Shown: positions 55,657 to 64,000 of the stretch, one piece after another
Numbering within the stretch: the stretch's first letter is position 1
Layout: each line of letters starts with the position of its first letter
Position numbers and translations under genes: made by a program
DNA from: Aquabacter spiritensis
GTDB lineage: Bacteria > Pseudomonadota > Alphaproteobacteria > Rhizobiales > Xanthobacteraceae
Assembly (NCBI RefSeq): GCF_004346185.1
Contig: NZ_SMAI01000017.1
Coordinates: 30,779 to 94,778, forward strand
Length of the DNA stretch: 64,000 bases
Direction: 5' to 3'
The notes under the pieces: model-generated
What the model was told of the DNA's origin: nothing
The model's input: only the letters and a program-made list of their open reading frames with translations
Databases searched by the model: none

Positions 55657-56735
55657 GCCGGCACCAATCCTCTCAGGCAGGCGGCGATCGCGGGGAGCGG
55701 CACGACGAAATCCGCGCCGTCGCGCCGGACCAGTTCGCCGGGCATGCCCCACACGACCGCGGTCTCCTCCGATTCGGCGATGGTCCGGCCGCCTGCGTGG
55801 TGAAGCAGCGCCATCGCCTCGGCTCCGTCATTCCCCATCCCGGTCATCAGCACGCCGATGAGCTGGCCGGCCGGCAGGAGGTCCATCGCGCTGCGCACCA
55901 GTCGGTCCGTGCTCGGATGCCAAGGATAACCCGCCTGAGACGGCGCCGCCATCGCCACCAGGCCCGCCGCGCGCCGCGACACGACGAGGTCGGCATCGCC
56001 CCGTCCGACATAGACATGGCCGGGCCGGAGCAGCGTGGGCTGCGTCACCTCCGCCACGGTCACGGCGCACAGGCCGTCGAGGCGGCGCGACAGCGGGCCG
56101 GTGAAGGTCGCCGGCATGTGCTGCGCCACCAGAATCGGCCAGGGAAACGCGGCGGGAAGCGCGGTGAGGAGGGTTTCGAGCGCCGGCGGCCCGCCGGTGG
56201 AGGTGCCGACCAGAACGAGGCCGTCGCCCGAGGCCGCGGACAGGCGCGGGCGCCGGGAGGCGCGTTCGCGTCCCGCGCCGGTCGGGGGGCGGGCGCCGAT
56301 GCGGTGGCGGACGCGATCCTTCAGCCGCAGGCTGGCTCTCAGCTTCGCCTGGGCTGCGGCCCGCACCTTGGCGATCAGCGCGGCCGCCATGGTCTCGATG
56401 TGCAGCGACACCGCGCCGCGCGGCTTGGTGACGAAATCCACCGCCCCGAGCCGCAGCGCCTCCAAAGTCGCATCGGCGCCGTCCGCCGTCAGGGAGGACA
56501 CCATGACCACCGGGCACGGCCGCTCCACCATGATGCGGTCGAGGCAGGCGAGGCCGTCCATCTGCGGCATGTGGATGTCGAGGGTGATGACATCGGGGGC
56601 GAAGGCGGCCAGTTGGTCGAGCGCTTCGAGGCCGTTGCGGGCGAATTCGACGGCGAAGTCCGGCTCCGCCGACAGAATCTGGCCCAGCAGCTTCCGCACC
56701 AGAGCGGAATCGTCCACCACGAGGATCCGGATCAC
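55647..56735 (-). CDS. cheB: Chemotaxis methylesterase/deamidase CheB
   Basis: A 362-residue CheB. The receiver occupies about 1-120 (ILVVDDSALVRKLLG, phospho-Asp in ITLDIHMPQMDG, Lys in VTKPRG). The methylesterase domain occupies about 170-355, with the catalytic Ser in VGTSTGGPPALE, His in VAQHMPATFTG and Asp in MTGMGNDGAEAM. It removes receptor methyl groups when phosphorylated. The GTG at 56735 overlaps the CheW stop (GTGA); the frame runs further upstream but the family starts at IRILVVDDS. Confidence 0.94.
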   Translation of the reverse strand: MIRILVVDDSALVRKLLGQILSAEPDFAVEFARNGLEALDQLAAFAPDVITLDIHMPQMDGLACLDRIMVERPCPVVMVSSLTADGADATLEALRLGAVDFVTKPRGAVSLHIETMAAALIAKVRAAAQAKLRASLRLKDRVRHRIGARPPTGAGRERASRRPRLSAASGDGLVLVGTSTGGPPALETLLTALPAAFPWPILVAQHMPATFTGPLSRRLDGLCAVTVAEVTQPTLLRPGHVYVGRGDADLVVSRRAAGLVAMAAPSQAGYPWHPSTDRLVRSAMDLLPAGQLIGVLMTGMGNDGAEAMALLHHAGGRTIAESEETAVVWGMPGELVRRDGADFVVPLPAIAACLRGLVPACP

Positions 56736-58252
56736 CCCCGCACCGGCTTCTTGCGGGCGGCAAAGGCCTCCAGCAGGCCCTGCTCGGTTCGCGTCAGGAG
56801 CTCCTGCGGGTCGAGCAGCAGCACCATCCGCCCCTCTGCCGGCAGGTTGACCACGCCATGGACCAACCGGTTGTCCTCGCCGGCGAGATCCGGCGCCGGC
56901 GCGATGCGGTCCTGCGACGAGCGCAGCACCTGAACGACGCTGTCGACGATGAGCCCGGCGCGGTGGCGGGCGGTGCGCACGACCACGAGCCGCCGGCCGG
57001 CGGCCGTCTCCAGGGCCGGCATGCCGAAGCGCCGGCGCTGGTCGATGACGGGCAGCACCTCGCCCCGGAGATTGACGACGCCCTCCAGGAAAGCCGGCGT
57101 CCGGGGAACCCGCGTCAGCCGCTCCGGCACCGCCGCGACCTCTTCGACGCACGCGACGGGAAGGCCGAATTCGTCGTCGCCGAGCCGGAAGACGACGACG
57201 TGGAGCGGGGCAACGGGCTCGGCTTCCGCCGCCGAAGGGCCGGACCCCGTCTCCATCGCCAGCCGCTGCATGACGTCCTCCCCGAACAAGGTTTCCGGCG
57301 TGAGGACGAGGATCAGGCGTCGGCCCGCCTCGGCCCGATAGATCGATCCGATCCGCGTCTCGCCGCCGGTCCGTGCCGCCAGCGCGGCCGGCATCGGTTC
57401 CAGGAGGGTGGGATCGACGGGCATGACGTCGCGCAGGCGGTCGACGAGGAGGCCGACCGTCGCGCCGCGCACGCGGGTGACCACCACCTTCGCGCCGTCC
57501 GACGGCTCGCTTTGGGGCAGACCGAGCAGGCCGCGCAGGGAGAACAGCGGCAGCAGCGTGCCGCGATGGGCCATCATGCCGAGCACCAGCGCCTCGGCGT
57601 GCGGCAGGCGGGTGAGATGCTTCGGCGCGGGCACGACTTCCCGCGCGTCGGCCAGAGACAGGGCATAGTCCTGGGATGCGACCTCGAACGTGATCATCCG
57701 GGCGCGCTGGACCGTCGCCTGCACGGGTTCGGCGGCGGCGGGCCGCGTGCCGGCCGGGGGACGGCTGCGCTCCAGGGTGCGCTGCGTGAAGGCGTTGCCG
57801 ATCAGGCCCGCAATGTCGAGGATCTTGGCGAGGGGCGCCGTGTCGCCCGTGCCGGCGCCGAAGGCGCCATCCAATTGTTCCCCGGGAAGGGCGGCGAGCC
57901 GCGCCGTGCGGGTCTCGATGTCACCGGCCGCGACCGTCACGAGGCCTTCGACCCGGTCGACCGCGAGCGCGACGGGCGCACCGCCGTCCAGCACCAGCGC
58001 GATGCCGGCGGCCACGCCTTCGCGGCCGCCCGCGAGCAGTGCCCGCAGGCTGACGACGGGAACGGCCGCGCCGCGCAGATTGCCGATGCCGAGAAGGCTG
58101 GGCGGCGCCATGGGAACGCGCGCCACCGGCGGCACGGGAACGATCGCGCGCACCTTCTCCACCGGCAGGGCGTAGAGCCGCGCGTCCGACCGGAAGGTCA
58201 GGAAGCGCCGGCGCCCGCCCGGACCGGGGGCATCGGGGGCGGGGTCAGCCAT
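56732..58252 (-). CDS. cheW: Triple-domain CheW coupling protein
   Basis: The 506-residue protein holds three CheW domains at about 14-155, 185-330 and 345-495. Each shows the CheW pattern: [37 protein letters not shown] and [20 protein letters not shown], each with an NLRG-like turn; the second is degenerate ([13 protein letters not shown]). Single CheW links receptor to CheA; three in one chain could bridge several receptor or kinase units. It overlaps the receptor gene by 8 bases and cheB by GTGA. Confidence 0.92.
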   Translation of the reverse strand: MADPAPDAPGPGGRRRFLTFRSDARLYALPVEKVRAIVPVPPVARVPMAPPSLLGIGNLRGAAVPVVSLRALLAGGREGVAAGIALVLDGGAPVALAVDRVEGLVTVAAGDIETRTARLAALPGEQLDGAFGAGTGDTAPLAKILDIAGLIGNAFTQRTLERSRPPAGTRPAAAEPVQATVQRARMITFEVASQDYALSLADAREVVPAPKHLTRLPHAEALVLGMMAHRGTLLPLFSLRGLLGLPQSEPSDGAKVVVTRVRGATVGLLVDRLRDVMPVDPTLLEPMPAALAARTGGETRIGSIYRAEAGRRLILVLTPETLFGEDVMQRLAMETGSGPSAAEAEPVAPLHVVVFRLGDDEFGLPVACVEEVAAVPERLTRVPRTPAFLEGVVNLRGEVLPVIDQRRRFGMPALETAAGRRLVVVRTARHRAGLIVDSVVQVLRSSQDRIAPAPDLAGEDNRLVHGVVNLPAEGRMVLLLDPQELLTRTEQGLLEAFAARKKPVRG

Positions 58253-60164
58253 TCTGGGTCTTCAATTCGTCGGCGAGGGCGGCGATCTCCTCGATCGCGG
58301 CGGCGAGATCCTCGGCGCCCTTGGCCTGTTCGGTCGCGGCGGCTGCTGCCTGGCTGGAGGCTGCGCTCGCCTCCTCGGCCGCGGCCGAAATGCGTCGCGC
58401 CCCGACCCCCGTCTCCTCCACCGCGGCGAGAACGTCGCCCGCACCTTGCAGAATTTGCGCGCCGGCGGTGCCGAGCGCCCCGACATCGGCATCGAGCTTC
58501 TGCAGGGTGGCGAAGACGGCGCCGTTGTTCTGCATCTGGGCCTCGGCCGTGACGATGACCTGTTCGAGGTCGCGCTTCAGCGCCGCGACCTGGTCGAGGA
58601 TCGAGCGGACCGTATCCTTCACCTTGCCCATGCCGTCGGCGGCCTCGCGCGCCAGAGCGCGGATGTCGTTGGAGACGACGGAAAAGCCGCGGCCGAACTC
58701 GCCGGCCCGCGCGGCCTCGATCGCCCCGCTGACGGCGAGCATCGTCGTCTGAACCGCGATGAGCGCGATCGCGTCCACCGTCTTCTCGATGTTCCGTCCG
58801 AGCGTTTCGGTGCGCAGGATGGCTGCGAGATTGTCCCGCGTGGCTTCCAGCGCCGCATTCATCCCCTTCGACAGGCTCTCGATCGCGGTGCGGCTCTCCG
58901 TCAGGGCCGTGGTCATGAGCTGGATTCGCTCCCCCGCCCGGATGGCGTTCTCCCGGGCCAAAGTCGCGCCGGCCACGATCTGGGCGAGGGCCGTCGCGGT
59001 CTGTTGGGTGGCCGCCGCCTGCTGGTGGGAGCCGCGATTGATCTGCTCGACCGCCGCCATGATCTGGCTGGCGGCGCTCGAAAGTTCCTGGATGGTGGCG
59101 GACAGTTCCTCGGCGGTCGCGCCGATCTGCTCGGCTGCCGCGCCGTCGGCGCCGCCGGTCCGCACGGATTCGGTCAGGGTCGCGAGCATCCGCGCCGCGA
59201 TCTGCCCCTGGTCGAGCGATTGAGCCTGCTGGAGAATGGCTTGCTGCGCCTCGGCGGCGGCCGCCGCCTGCTGCTCCGCCGCCGCCGCCACCTGTTCCGC
59301 GCCGCGCTGGGCCTCCGCCGCGGCGTGTGCGGCCTCGATGGCGGAGGTGAGCGTGTCGGCACTGCCCTCGGCGATGCGGGTCATGTCCTGCCGGATCGCG
59401 TCCAGGGTCTCCGCCACCGCGCCGCCCGCCGCGGCCTCCGCGGCCGCCTTGTGGGCCGAGGCCTGGATCGAGGCGGCGACGGTGCGGACTTCGGTGCCGA
59501 TGTCGTCGGCCAGCCCCTGCACCGTCTGCGCGCTCAGGTCCGACTGCTCGGCGAGGCCGCGCACCTCCTCGGCGACGACCGCGAAGCCGCGCCCGTGGTC
59601 CCCGGCCCGCGCCGCCTCGATGGCGGCATTCAGCGCCAGCATATTGGTCTGATCGGCGAGGCTGCTGACGGTCCGGCTGATGTCGCCGATCGCCTGCGCC
59701 CGTTCCTCCAGGGTCGCGATGACGCGCACGGTCTCGCTCTGGCGTGCGGCATTGCGTTCGATGGCCTGCACGATGGTCGCGACCTTCGTGGTGGTTTCGG
59801 ACAGGACGTCCTGCACCGCCTCGGTCTTGCGGCGGGAGGTTTCCGCATGGAGCTGGGCGGTGGCGAAGTCCCGCGTCACCTGAAGCAGAGCGGCGAGCTG
59901 CTGCTGCGAGGCGCCGGCGGCTTCCTCCGCACCGGCCGCGGTCTGTTCCATGGCCCGGCGCAGTTCCTCGGCCGCGGCGGAGGCTTCGCCGATCCCGCTG
60001 GCGAGCTGCTCGGCGGCGGCGGCGAGGCGTTCGGACAGTTTGGCGTGCACGGTCTTCGCCGGGCTCTTGCGCCGCCCGGCGGCACGTGGGGCGGCGGGCG
60101 CCGTCACGCCGGCATCCGACGGCGCGGCACGCGGGGCGAGTTTTGAGCTTTTGACCAGAGCCAT
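58245..60164 (-). CDS. Soluble methyl-accepting chemotaxis protein with two signalling tips
   Basis: A 639-residue receptor with no signal peptide or membrane segment, so it is cytoplasmic. It is nearly all Ala/Glu/Gln-rich coiled coil. A canonical MCP tip lies at residues about 160-208 ([20 protein letters not shown]), and a second, diverged one at about 463-508 ([33 protein letters not shown]). No sensor domain is recognisable. Candidate methylation sites of the QQ/EE type ([19 protein letters not shown]) flank the tips. It is first in the che operon and overlaps the CheW gene. Two tips in one chain could form a folded-back double hairpin. Confidence 0.9.
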   Translation of the reverse strand: MALVKSSKLAPRAAPSDAGVTAPAAPRAAGRRKSPAKTVHAKLSERLAAAAEQLASGIGEASAAAEELRRAMEQTAAGAEEAAGASQQQLAALLQVTRDFATAQLHAETSRRKTEAVQDVLSETTTKVATIVQAIERNAARQSETVRVIATLEERAQAIGDISRTVSSLADQTNMLALNAAIEAARAGDHGRGFAVVAEEVRGLAEQSDLSAQTVQGLADDIGTEVRTVAASIQASAHKAAAEAAAGGAVAETLDAIRQDMTRIAEGSADTLTSAIEAAHAAAEAQRGAEQVAAAAEQQAAAAAEAQQAILQQAQSLDQGQIAARMLATLTESVRTGGADGAAAEQIGATAEELSATIQELSSAASQIMAAVEQINRGSHQQAAATQQTATALAQIVAGATLARENAIRAGERIQLMTTALTESRTAIESLSKGMNAALEATRDNLAAILRTETLGRNIEKTVDAIALIAVQTTMLAVSGAIEAARAGEFGRGFSVVSNDIRALAREAADGMGKVKDTVRSILDQVAALKRDLEQVIVTAEAQMQNNGAVFATLQKLDADVGALGTAGAQILQGAGDVLAAVEETGVGARRISAAAEEASAASSQAAAAATEQAKGAEDLAAAIEEIAALADELKTQNG

Positions 60165-60412
60165 CCTGCGCTCGCTTGGGAAGAGGCCGCGACACGGAGG
60201 CCGCAGTGGGGAACATGATTATCAGTGATGATGATCATGCGGAAAAGGCAAGGGCAATTCGGCCGGCCTGCTTTGCTTGAGCTTGAGCATTCGCGCCGTC
60301 TTCCACGCATCGTCTGCGCGCATACACGGACGATGACCATGTTTTTGAGTGACGGCGTCGAAAGAATGCAAAAGGACGGCCGGGGCGGCAAGGCTGATCG
60401 TGCGGTCCCCGG

Positions 60413-61126
60413 TCAGGCGCCGCCATGGGCCTTGCGGTGCGCCATCAGCACGCGGGCGACATCCTCCAGATGCTGGCGCATCGCGCGGCCGGCCGCGTCG
60501 CCGTCGCCCGCGGCGATCGCGTCGACGATGGCCGCATGGTGCTCGGCGGCATGGACGGAGAAGGGCTCGTGGGTGTTCACGCGGTGGCGCTCGCGATGGA
60601 CGTGCCACATGATGTTCTGGTGCATCGTCTCGAGCGTCGCGTTCTCGCAGCCGGTGACGATCGCGCGGTGGAACGTGTCGTTGAGCTGGTAATAGGCGGC
60701 GGCGTCGCCGGTCTCGGCAGCCTTGCACATCTTGTCGTAGATCCGCTGGATCCGTGCCACCGCGCGCGGCCGCCGGGCCTGCGCGACGCGGGTCGCGGCG
60801 AGCTGCTCGAGCGCCATCAGCACGTCCATCTTCTCGCCGAGATCCTCGACGTCGGGATCGGTGACGATCGCCCCGACATGCGGCACGAGCCGGACCAGGC
60901 CCTCCGCTTCGAGCGATTTCAGGACCTGGCGCAGCGGCGTGCGGGAAATGCCGTATTGCCGGCACAGCAGCGGCTCGGACAGCCGTTCGCCCGGTCCGAA
61001 CCGGCTCTCGACGATGGCGCGCCGGATGTGCGGGAGGATCTGGTCGTGGATCGGTTCGCGCATGACGAGGGCGCTGTCGTCGCGCTCGATCTCCGTGGCG
61101 CTCCCGGTTTGATCCTGCTCGGCCAT
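60413..61126 (-). CDS. GntR-family regulator with FCD domain
   Basis: A 237-residue FadR-type regulator. The winged helix occupies about 25-90 (IVESRFGPGERLSEPLLCRQYG, ISRTPLRQVLKSLEAEGLVR), and an FCD ligand domain follows with the metal-site pattern YQLNDTFHRAI and AAEHHAAIVDAI. It is divergent from the molybdenum hydroxylase genes, and a palindrome on their promoter fits this family, so it probably represses them. The ATG at 61126 has GGAGG only two bases upstream, so the start may differ slightly. Confidence 0.9.
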   Translation of the reverse strand: MAEQDQTGSATEIERDDSALVMREPIHDQILPHIRRAIVESRFGPGERLSEPLLCRQYGISRTPLRQVLKSLEAEGLVRLVPHVGAIVTDPDVEDLGEKMDVLMALEQLAATRVAQARRPRAVARIQRIYDKMCKAAETGDAAAYYQLNDTFHRAIVTGCENATLETMHQNIMWHVHRERHRVNTHEPFSVHAAEHHAAIVDAIAAGDGDAAGRAMRQHLEDVARVLMAHRKAHGGA

Positions 61127-61235
61127 GACCTCCGTCCCGTCGGGCGAAGGCGGTTTCCGGAGCGGCCTCCAGCCGCCGCCCGTCACCCGCCCCGCAGCCA
61201 TCTATGCCTGATTGCCGGAACCGTCTCAAGCGCTC

Positions 61236-61271
61236 TTGACAGGCTTTCGAGCAACGAAATATCGTATACGA
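61236..61271 (+). promoter_or_regulatory. Promoter with GntR operator for the molybdenum hydroxylase operon
   Basis: TTGACA at 61236-61241 and a TATCGT-type -10 at 61260-61265 are 18 bases apart. The perfect palindrome TCGTATACGA at 61262-61271 overlaps the -10 box. FCD-type GntR regulators commonly bind T-N-GTATAC-N-A, so repression by the divergent gene is likely. Confidence 0.75.
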
Positions 61272-61302
61272 AATTGACTAAAAACAAACACCGGAGCGGA
61301 AA

Positions 61303-63681
61303 ATGAATGCAGCCGCCGCGGCTGATCCGAATACCGGCCAAGGCGTCGGCGCTCCGGTCCTGCGCAACGAGGACCGCCGCTTCCTCGATGGCAAAGGCGA
61401 ATATCTCGCCGACATCCAGCTGCCCGGCCTGCTCGAAGTCGCCTTTCTGCGCTCCCCGCTCGCCCATGCCCGAATCCGCGGCATCGCGATTCCCGAGGCG
61501 CATCGCGGACGGGTCTTCCTCGCCTCCGACATCGCGTTCGCCCAGCCGATCTCGGCGGTCGGCGCGGCCCCCGGCTTCAAGGCCTCCGACTATCCCGCGC
61601 TCGCCGTGGAGAAGGTGCGGTTCGTCGGCGAGATGATCGCGATCTGCCTCGCGCCGACGCGCGCCGAGGCGGAGGACATTGCCCAGTCCATCCAGGTCGA
61701 TTTCGAGGAATTGCCGCCGCTCTGGGACATGGACGTGGCGCTCGCGCCGGACGCGCCGCGCGTCCACGAGCATTGGGCGGACAATGTCGTGGTCGAGACC
61801 CGGATCGCGGTCGGGGATCTTGCGGCCGCGGAACGCGACGCGGCGATCACCGTCCATCGCACCCTCGCCATGGGCCGACATGCCGGCGTGTCGCTGGAGG
61901 GCCGGGGCGTGATCGCGCATCACGACCGGCGCATGGACGAACTCGTGGTCTATTCCTCGACCCAGTTCCCCCATGTCATCCGCACCATCCTCGCCCGCGC
62001 GCTGGGTCTCGCCGAGAGCAAGCTGCGGGTGGTCGCGCCCGATGTCGGCGGCGGCTTCGGCATCAAGAACAATTTCAACCCGGAAGAATTGGCCGTGGCG
62101 GCGCTGGCGCTCAAGCTGGGCAAGCCGCTGCGCTGGGTCGAGGACCGGCGCGAACATCTCGTCGCCTCGCCCCACGCCCGCGAGCACCGCTACGATCTGA
62201 CCGCCTATGCGGATGCGCGCGGCAGGCTGCTCGGCCTGAAGGCACGGGTGCGGGTGGATGCCGGTGCCTATTCCGTATGGCCCTGGACCGCGGCGATGGA
62301 GGCCGGCATGTCGGCCGGCATCATGACCGGCCCCTACGACATTCCGGTCTATGACGGCACGGCGGTCACGGTCTGCACCAACAAGTCGCCGCTCGGCCCC
62401 TATCGCGGCGTCGGGCGCACCGGTGCCGCCTTCGCGATCGAGACCCTGATCGACGCGGTCGCGCGCGCCGCCGGGCGGGAGCCCGCCGACGTGCGGATCG
62501 AGAACATGGTCGCGCCGGACGCGATGCCCTACCGCTCCGTCACCGGCAAACTCTACGACAGCGGCGACTATCCCGAATGCGCCCGGCGGGCCGTCGCCGC
62601 CATCGATCTCGCCGCGGTGCGCGCGCGCCAGGGGCGGGGCGAGCCGGACGGCCGCCTGATCGGCTTCGGCATGGCGAGCTATACCGAACAATCGGCCCAC
62701 GGCACGGCGGAATGGGTGGCGCGTGGCCTTCCCGTGGTGTTCGGCTATGAGCCGGCGCTCGCCCGCTTCACCCCGGACGGCAAGCTGATCCTGCATGTCG
62801 GCATCCAGAATCACGGCCAGGGTCTCGAGACGACCTTGGCACAGGTGGCGCACCAGGAACTCGGCATTCCGGTCGCCGACGTGGTTGTGCGCCACGGCGA
62901 CAGCTCGCTTTCGCCCTACGGCATGGGGACCTTCGCGTCGCGCTCCATGACCATGGCGGGCGGGGCGGTGTCGCTCGCCTGCGCGCGGATGGCGGAGAAG
63001 ATCCGCCGCATCGGCGCGCATCTGCTCCAGGCGCCGCGCGAGGCGGTGCGGCTCGCGGGCGGGCAGGTCTGGTTCGGCGAACAGTTCGTCTCGTTCGCGC
63101 AGATCGCCGACGCCGCCTATCTCCATCCCGAGCGCCTGCCGGAGGGCGAGGATCCGGCGCTCGAGGAGAGCGCGGTCTACCAGCCGGGGCGCTCGACCGG
63201 GGCCTTTTCCTACGCCACCCATGCCTGCACCCTGGCGGTGGATCCCGGCACGGGCCTGATCGAAATCCTCGATTACGTGGTCTGCCACGATTGCGGGACC
63301 ATGGTGAACCCGCTCCTCGTCGAAGCGCAGGTCGTCGGCGGCGTCGCGCAGGGGCTCGGCACGGCGCTGTTCGAGGAAATCCCCTATGACGAGAACGGCC
63401 AGCCGCTCGCCTCGACCTTTCTCGACTACATGATCCCCGGCGCCTGCGAGGTGCCGGATGTCCGGGTCCTGCACATGGAAACGCCCTCGCCGCACACCCG
63501 CTTCGGCATCAAGGGCATGGGGGAGGGGGGCGCGATCTCGCCGCCGGCGGCCGTGGTCAATGCGCTCAACGACGCCCTGCGCAGGCGTGGGGTCGAACTC
63601 GCTTGCACGCCGGTGACGCCGCTGCGGGTACGGGAAGCCTTGGCGGCCGCGCCGCGTGCGAAAACGGAGGTCGTGGCATGA
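61303..63681 (+). CDS. Molybdenum hydroxylase large subunit (CoxL form II-like)
   Basis: A 792-residue xanthine dehydrogenase-family catalytic subunit. Features are VLRNEDRRFLDGKGEYLADI, the Mo-binding VAPDVGGGFGIKNNF, the active-loop LGPYRGVGRTGAAF, and C-terminal DCGTMVNPLLVEAQVVGGVAQGLG and GIKGMGEGGAISPPAA with the catalytic Glu region. The PYRGVGR loop is like form II (AYRGAGR) and not the Cys-containing loop of true CO dehydrogenase, so CO oxidation is doubtful. The substrate may be an aldehyde or N-heterocycle. The gene overlaps the FAD subunit by ATGA. Confidence 0.92.
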   Translation: MNAAAAADPNTGQGVGAPVLRNEDRRFLDGKGEYLADIQLPGLLEVAFLRSPLAHARIRGIAIPEAHRGRVFLASDIAFAQPISAVGAAPGFKASDYPALAVEKVRFVGEMIAICLAPTRAEAEDIAQSIQVDFEELPPLWDMDVALAPDAPRVHEHWADNVVVETRIAVGDLAAAERDAAITVHRTLAMGRHAGVSLEGRGVIAHHDRRMDELVVYSSTQFPHVIRTILARALGLAESKLRVVAPDVGGGFGIKNNFNPEELAVAALALKLGKPLRWVEDRREHLVASPHAREHRYDLTAYADARGRLLGLKARVRVDAGAYSVWPWTAAMEAGMSAGIMTGPYDIPVYDGTAVTVCTNKSPLGPYRGVGRTGAAFAIETLIDAVARAAGREPADVRIENMVAPDAMPYRSVTGKLYDSGDYPECARRAVAAIDLAAVRARQGRGEPDGRLIGFGMASYTEQSAHGTAEWVARGLPVVFGYEPALARFTPDGKLILHVGIQNHGQGLETTLAQVAHQELGIPVADVVVRHGDSSLSPYGMGTFASRSMTMAGGAVSLACARMAEKIRRIGAHLLQAPREAVRLAGGQVWFGEQFVSFAQIADAAYLHPERLPEGEDPALEESAVYQPGRSTGAFSYATHACTLAVDPGTGLIEILDYVVCHDCGTMVNPLLVEAQVVGGVAQGLGTALFEEIPYDENGQPLASTFLDYMIPGACEVPDVRVLHMETPSPHTRFGIKGMGEGGAISPPAAVVNALNDALRRRGVELACTPVTPLRVREALAAAPRAKTEVVA

Positions 63682-64000
63682 AGCCCGCCCCCTTCGCCTT
63701 CCACCGCCCCGCTTCGCTCGCCGACGCGCTCGCCTGTCTCGCGACCGGCGAGGCCCGCCCGCTGGCCGGCGGCCAGTCGCTGGTGCCGATGCTGAATCTA
63801 CGTCTGACGCCGGTCGACGCCTTGGTGGAACTGCGCGGCGTCCCGGAACTCGCCGGAGCCACCGAGACGCCGGACGGCGCGGTCTATGGCGCGCTCCTCA
63901 CCCATGCCGCGTTCGAGGACGGACAGGTGCCGGACGTGACGCGCGGTTTGATGCGCCATGTCGCCGGGGGCATCGCGTATCGCGCGGTTCGCAATCGCGG
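63678..64000 (+). CDS. Molybdenum hydroxylase FAD-binding (CoxM-like) subunit, cut by window end
   Basis: 107 codons are visible from the ATG at 63678. PFAFHRPASLADALACLA and the FAD-binding LAGGQSLVPMLNLRL motif identify the medium subunit of the CoxLM(S) family. It takes electrons from the Mo/Fe-S centres. The small 2[2Fe-2S] subunit gene is presumably beyond the window. The gene starts within the coxL-like stop (ATGA), so they are translationally coupled. Confidence 0.92.
   Translation, partial: MKPAPFAFHRPASLADALACLATGEARPLAGGQSLVPMLNLRLTPVDALVELRGVPELAGATETPDGAVYGALLTHAAFEDGQVPDVTRGLMRHVAGGIAYRAVRNR

Noticed and set aside
58446-60146. A 566-codon plus-strand frame opposite the receptor gene
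   Set aside because: Leu/Arg/Gly-rich mirror of an Ala-rich coiled coil; no domain.
61183-63495. A 770-codon minus-strand frame opposite the CoxL-like gene
   Set aside because: No motifs, and the plus-strand gene is full length and conserved.
61303-63681. True aerobic CO dehydrogenase (form I CoxL)
   Set aside because: The active loop reads PYRGVGR, with no Cys in the position used by form I enzymes.

Overview
The window is high-GC DNA whose genes sit in tight operons with frequent ATGA, GTGA or TGATG overlaps. Protein content points to a diazotrophic alphaproteobacterium, most likely of the order Hyphomicrobiales (Rhizobiales); I cannot place the family. The main reasons are an oxygen-sensitive type NifA with the C-X11-C-X19-C-X4-C pattern, nifDKENX not preceded by nifH, nifV-cysE, and nif-linked SUF genes. 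I see no rRNA, tRNA, CRISPR array, insertion sequence or phage gene.

Region 1 (1-8323) holds two tandem autotransporter adhesin-like genes, the first cut by the window edge. Their last ~1 kb, the beta-barrel, is almost identical in DNA, while the passengers differ. The second passenger begins with a very glycine-rich segment. Region 2 (8381-30341) is a nitrogen-fixation island. On the minus strand, nifD-nifK-nifE-nifN-nifX, a DUF269 gene, a CCE_0567-type gene and ferredoxin III form one operon behind a sigma-54 promoter with two NifA sites. Divergently, sufE and then a 2[4Fe-4S] ferredoxin with sufBCDS each have their own sigma-54 promoter. NifA sites in the shared intergenic region and just before the ferredoxin suggest that Fe-S assembly is switched on with nitrogenase, with SUF taking the place of NifU/NifS. 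Next come an LRV iron-sulfur repeat gene, nifA, ahpD and ahpC on the minus strand, behind a sigma-54 promoter. A YqeB-like molybdoenzyme accessory gene and nifV-cysE follow on the plus strand. nifH, nifB, nifU and nifS are not in the window.

Region 3 (30369-40800) looks like a catabolic unit. It encodes an Asp/Glu-racemase-type enzyme, HyuB and HyuA hydantoinase/oxoprolinase-type subunits, a HisC-like aminotransferase, a MocR-type regulator and a TRAP transporter (DctM, DctQ, DctP). A very similar inverted-repeat element lies before both the enzyme operon and the TRAP operon, suggesting one regulator for both. Region 4 (40790-47924) carries a CoA-transferase, a double-hotdog dehydratase and a TctC-type binding protein divergent from a LysR regulator, then a DUF1097 membrane protein and an SDR divergent from a second LysR regulator.

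Region 5 (47938-60164) is one long minus-strand chemosensory operon: a soluble MCP with two signalling tips, a triple-domain CheW, CheB, a HEAT protein, CheR, CheY, CheA, a short STAS-like protein, a second receiver, a CheC phosphatase and a PAS hybrid histidine kinase. No flagellar or pilus genes are adjacent. Region 6 (60413-64000) has a GntR/FCD regulator divergent from a molybdenum hydroxylase large subunit (CoxL form II-like) and the start of its FAD subunit, with a palindromic operator on the promoter.
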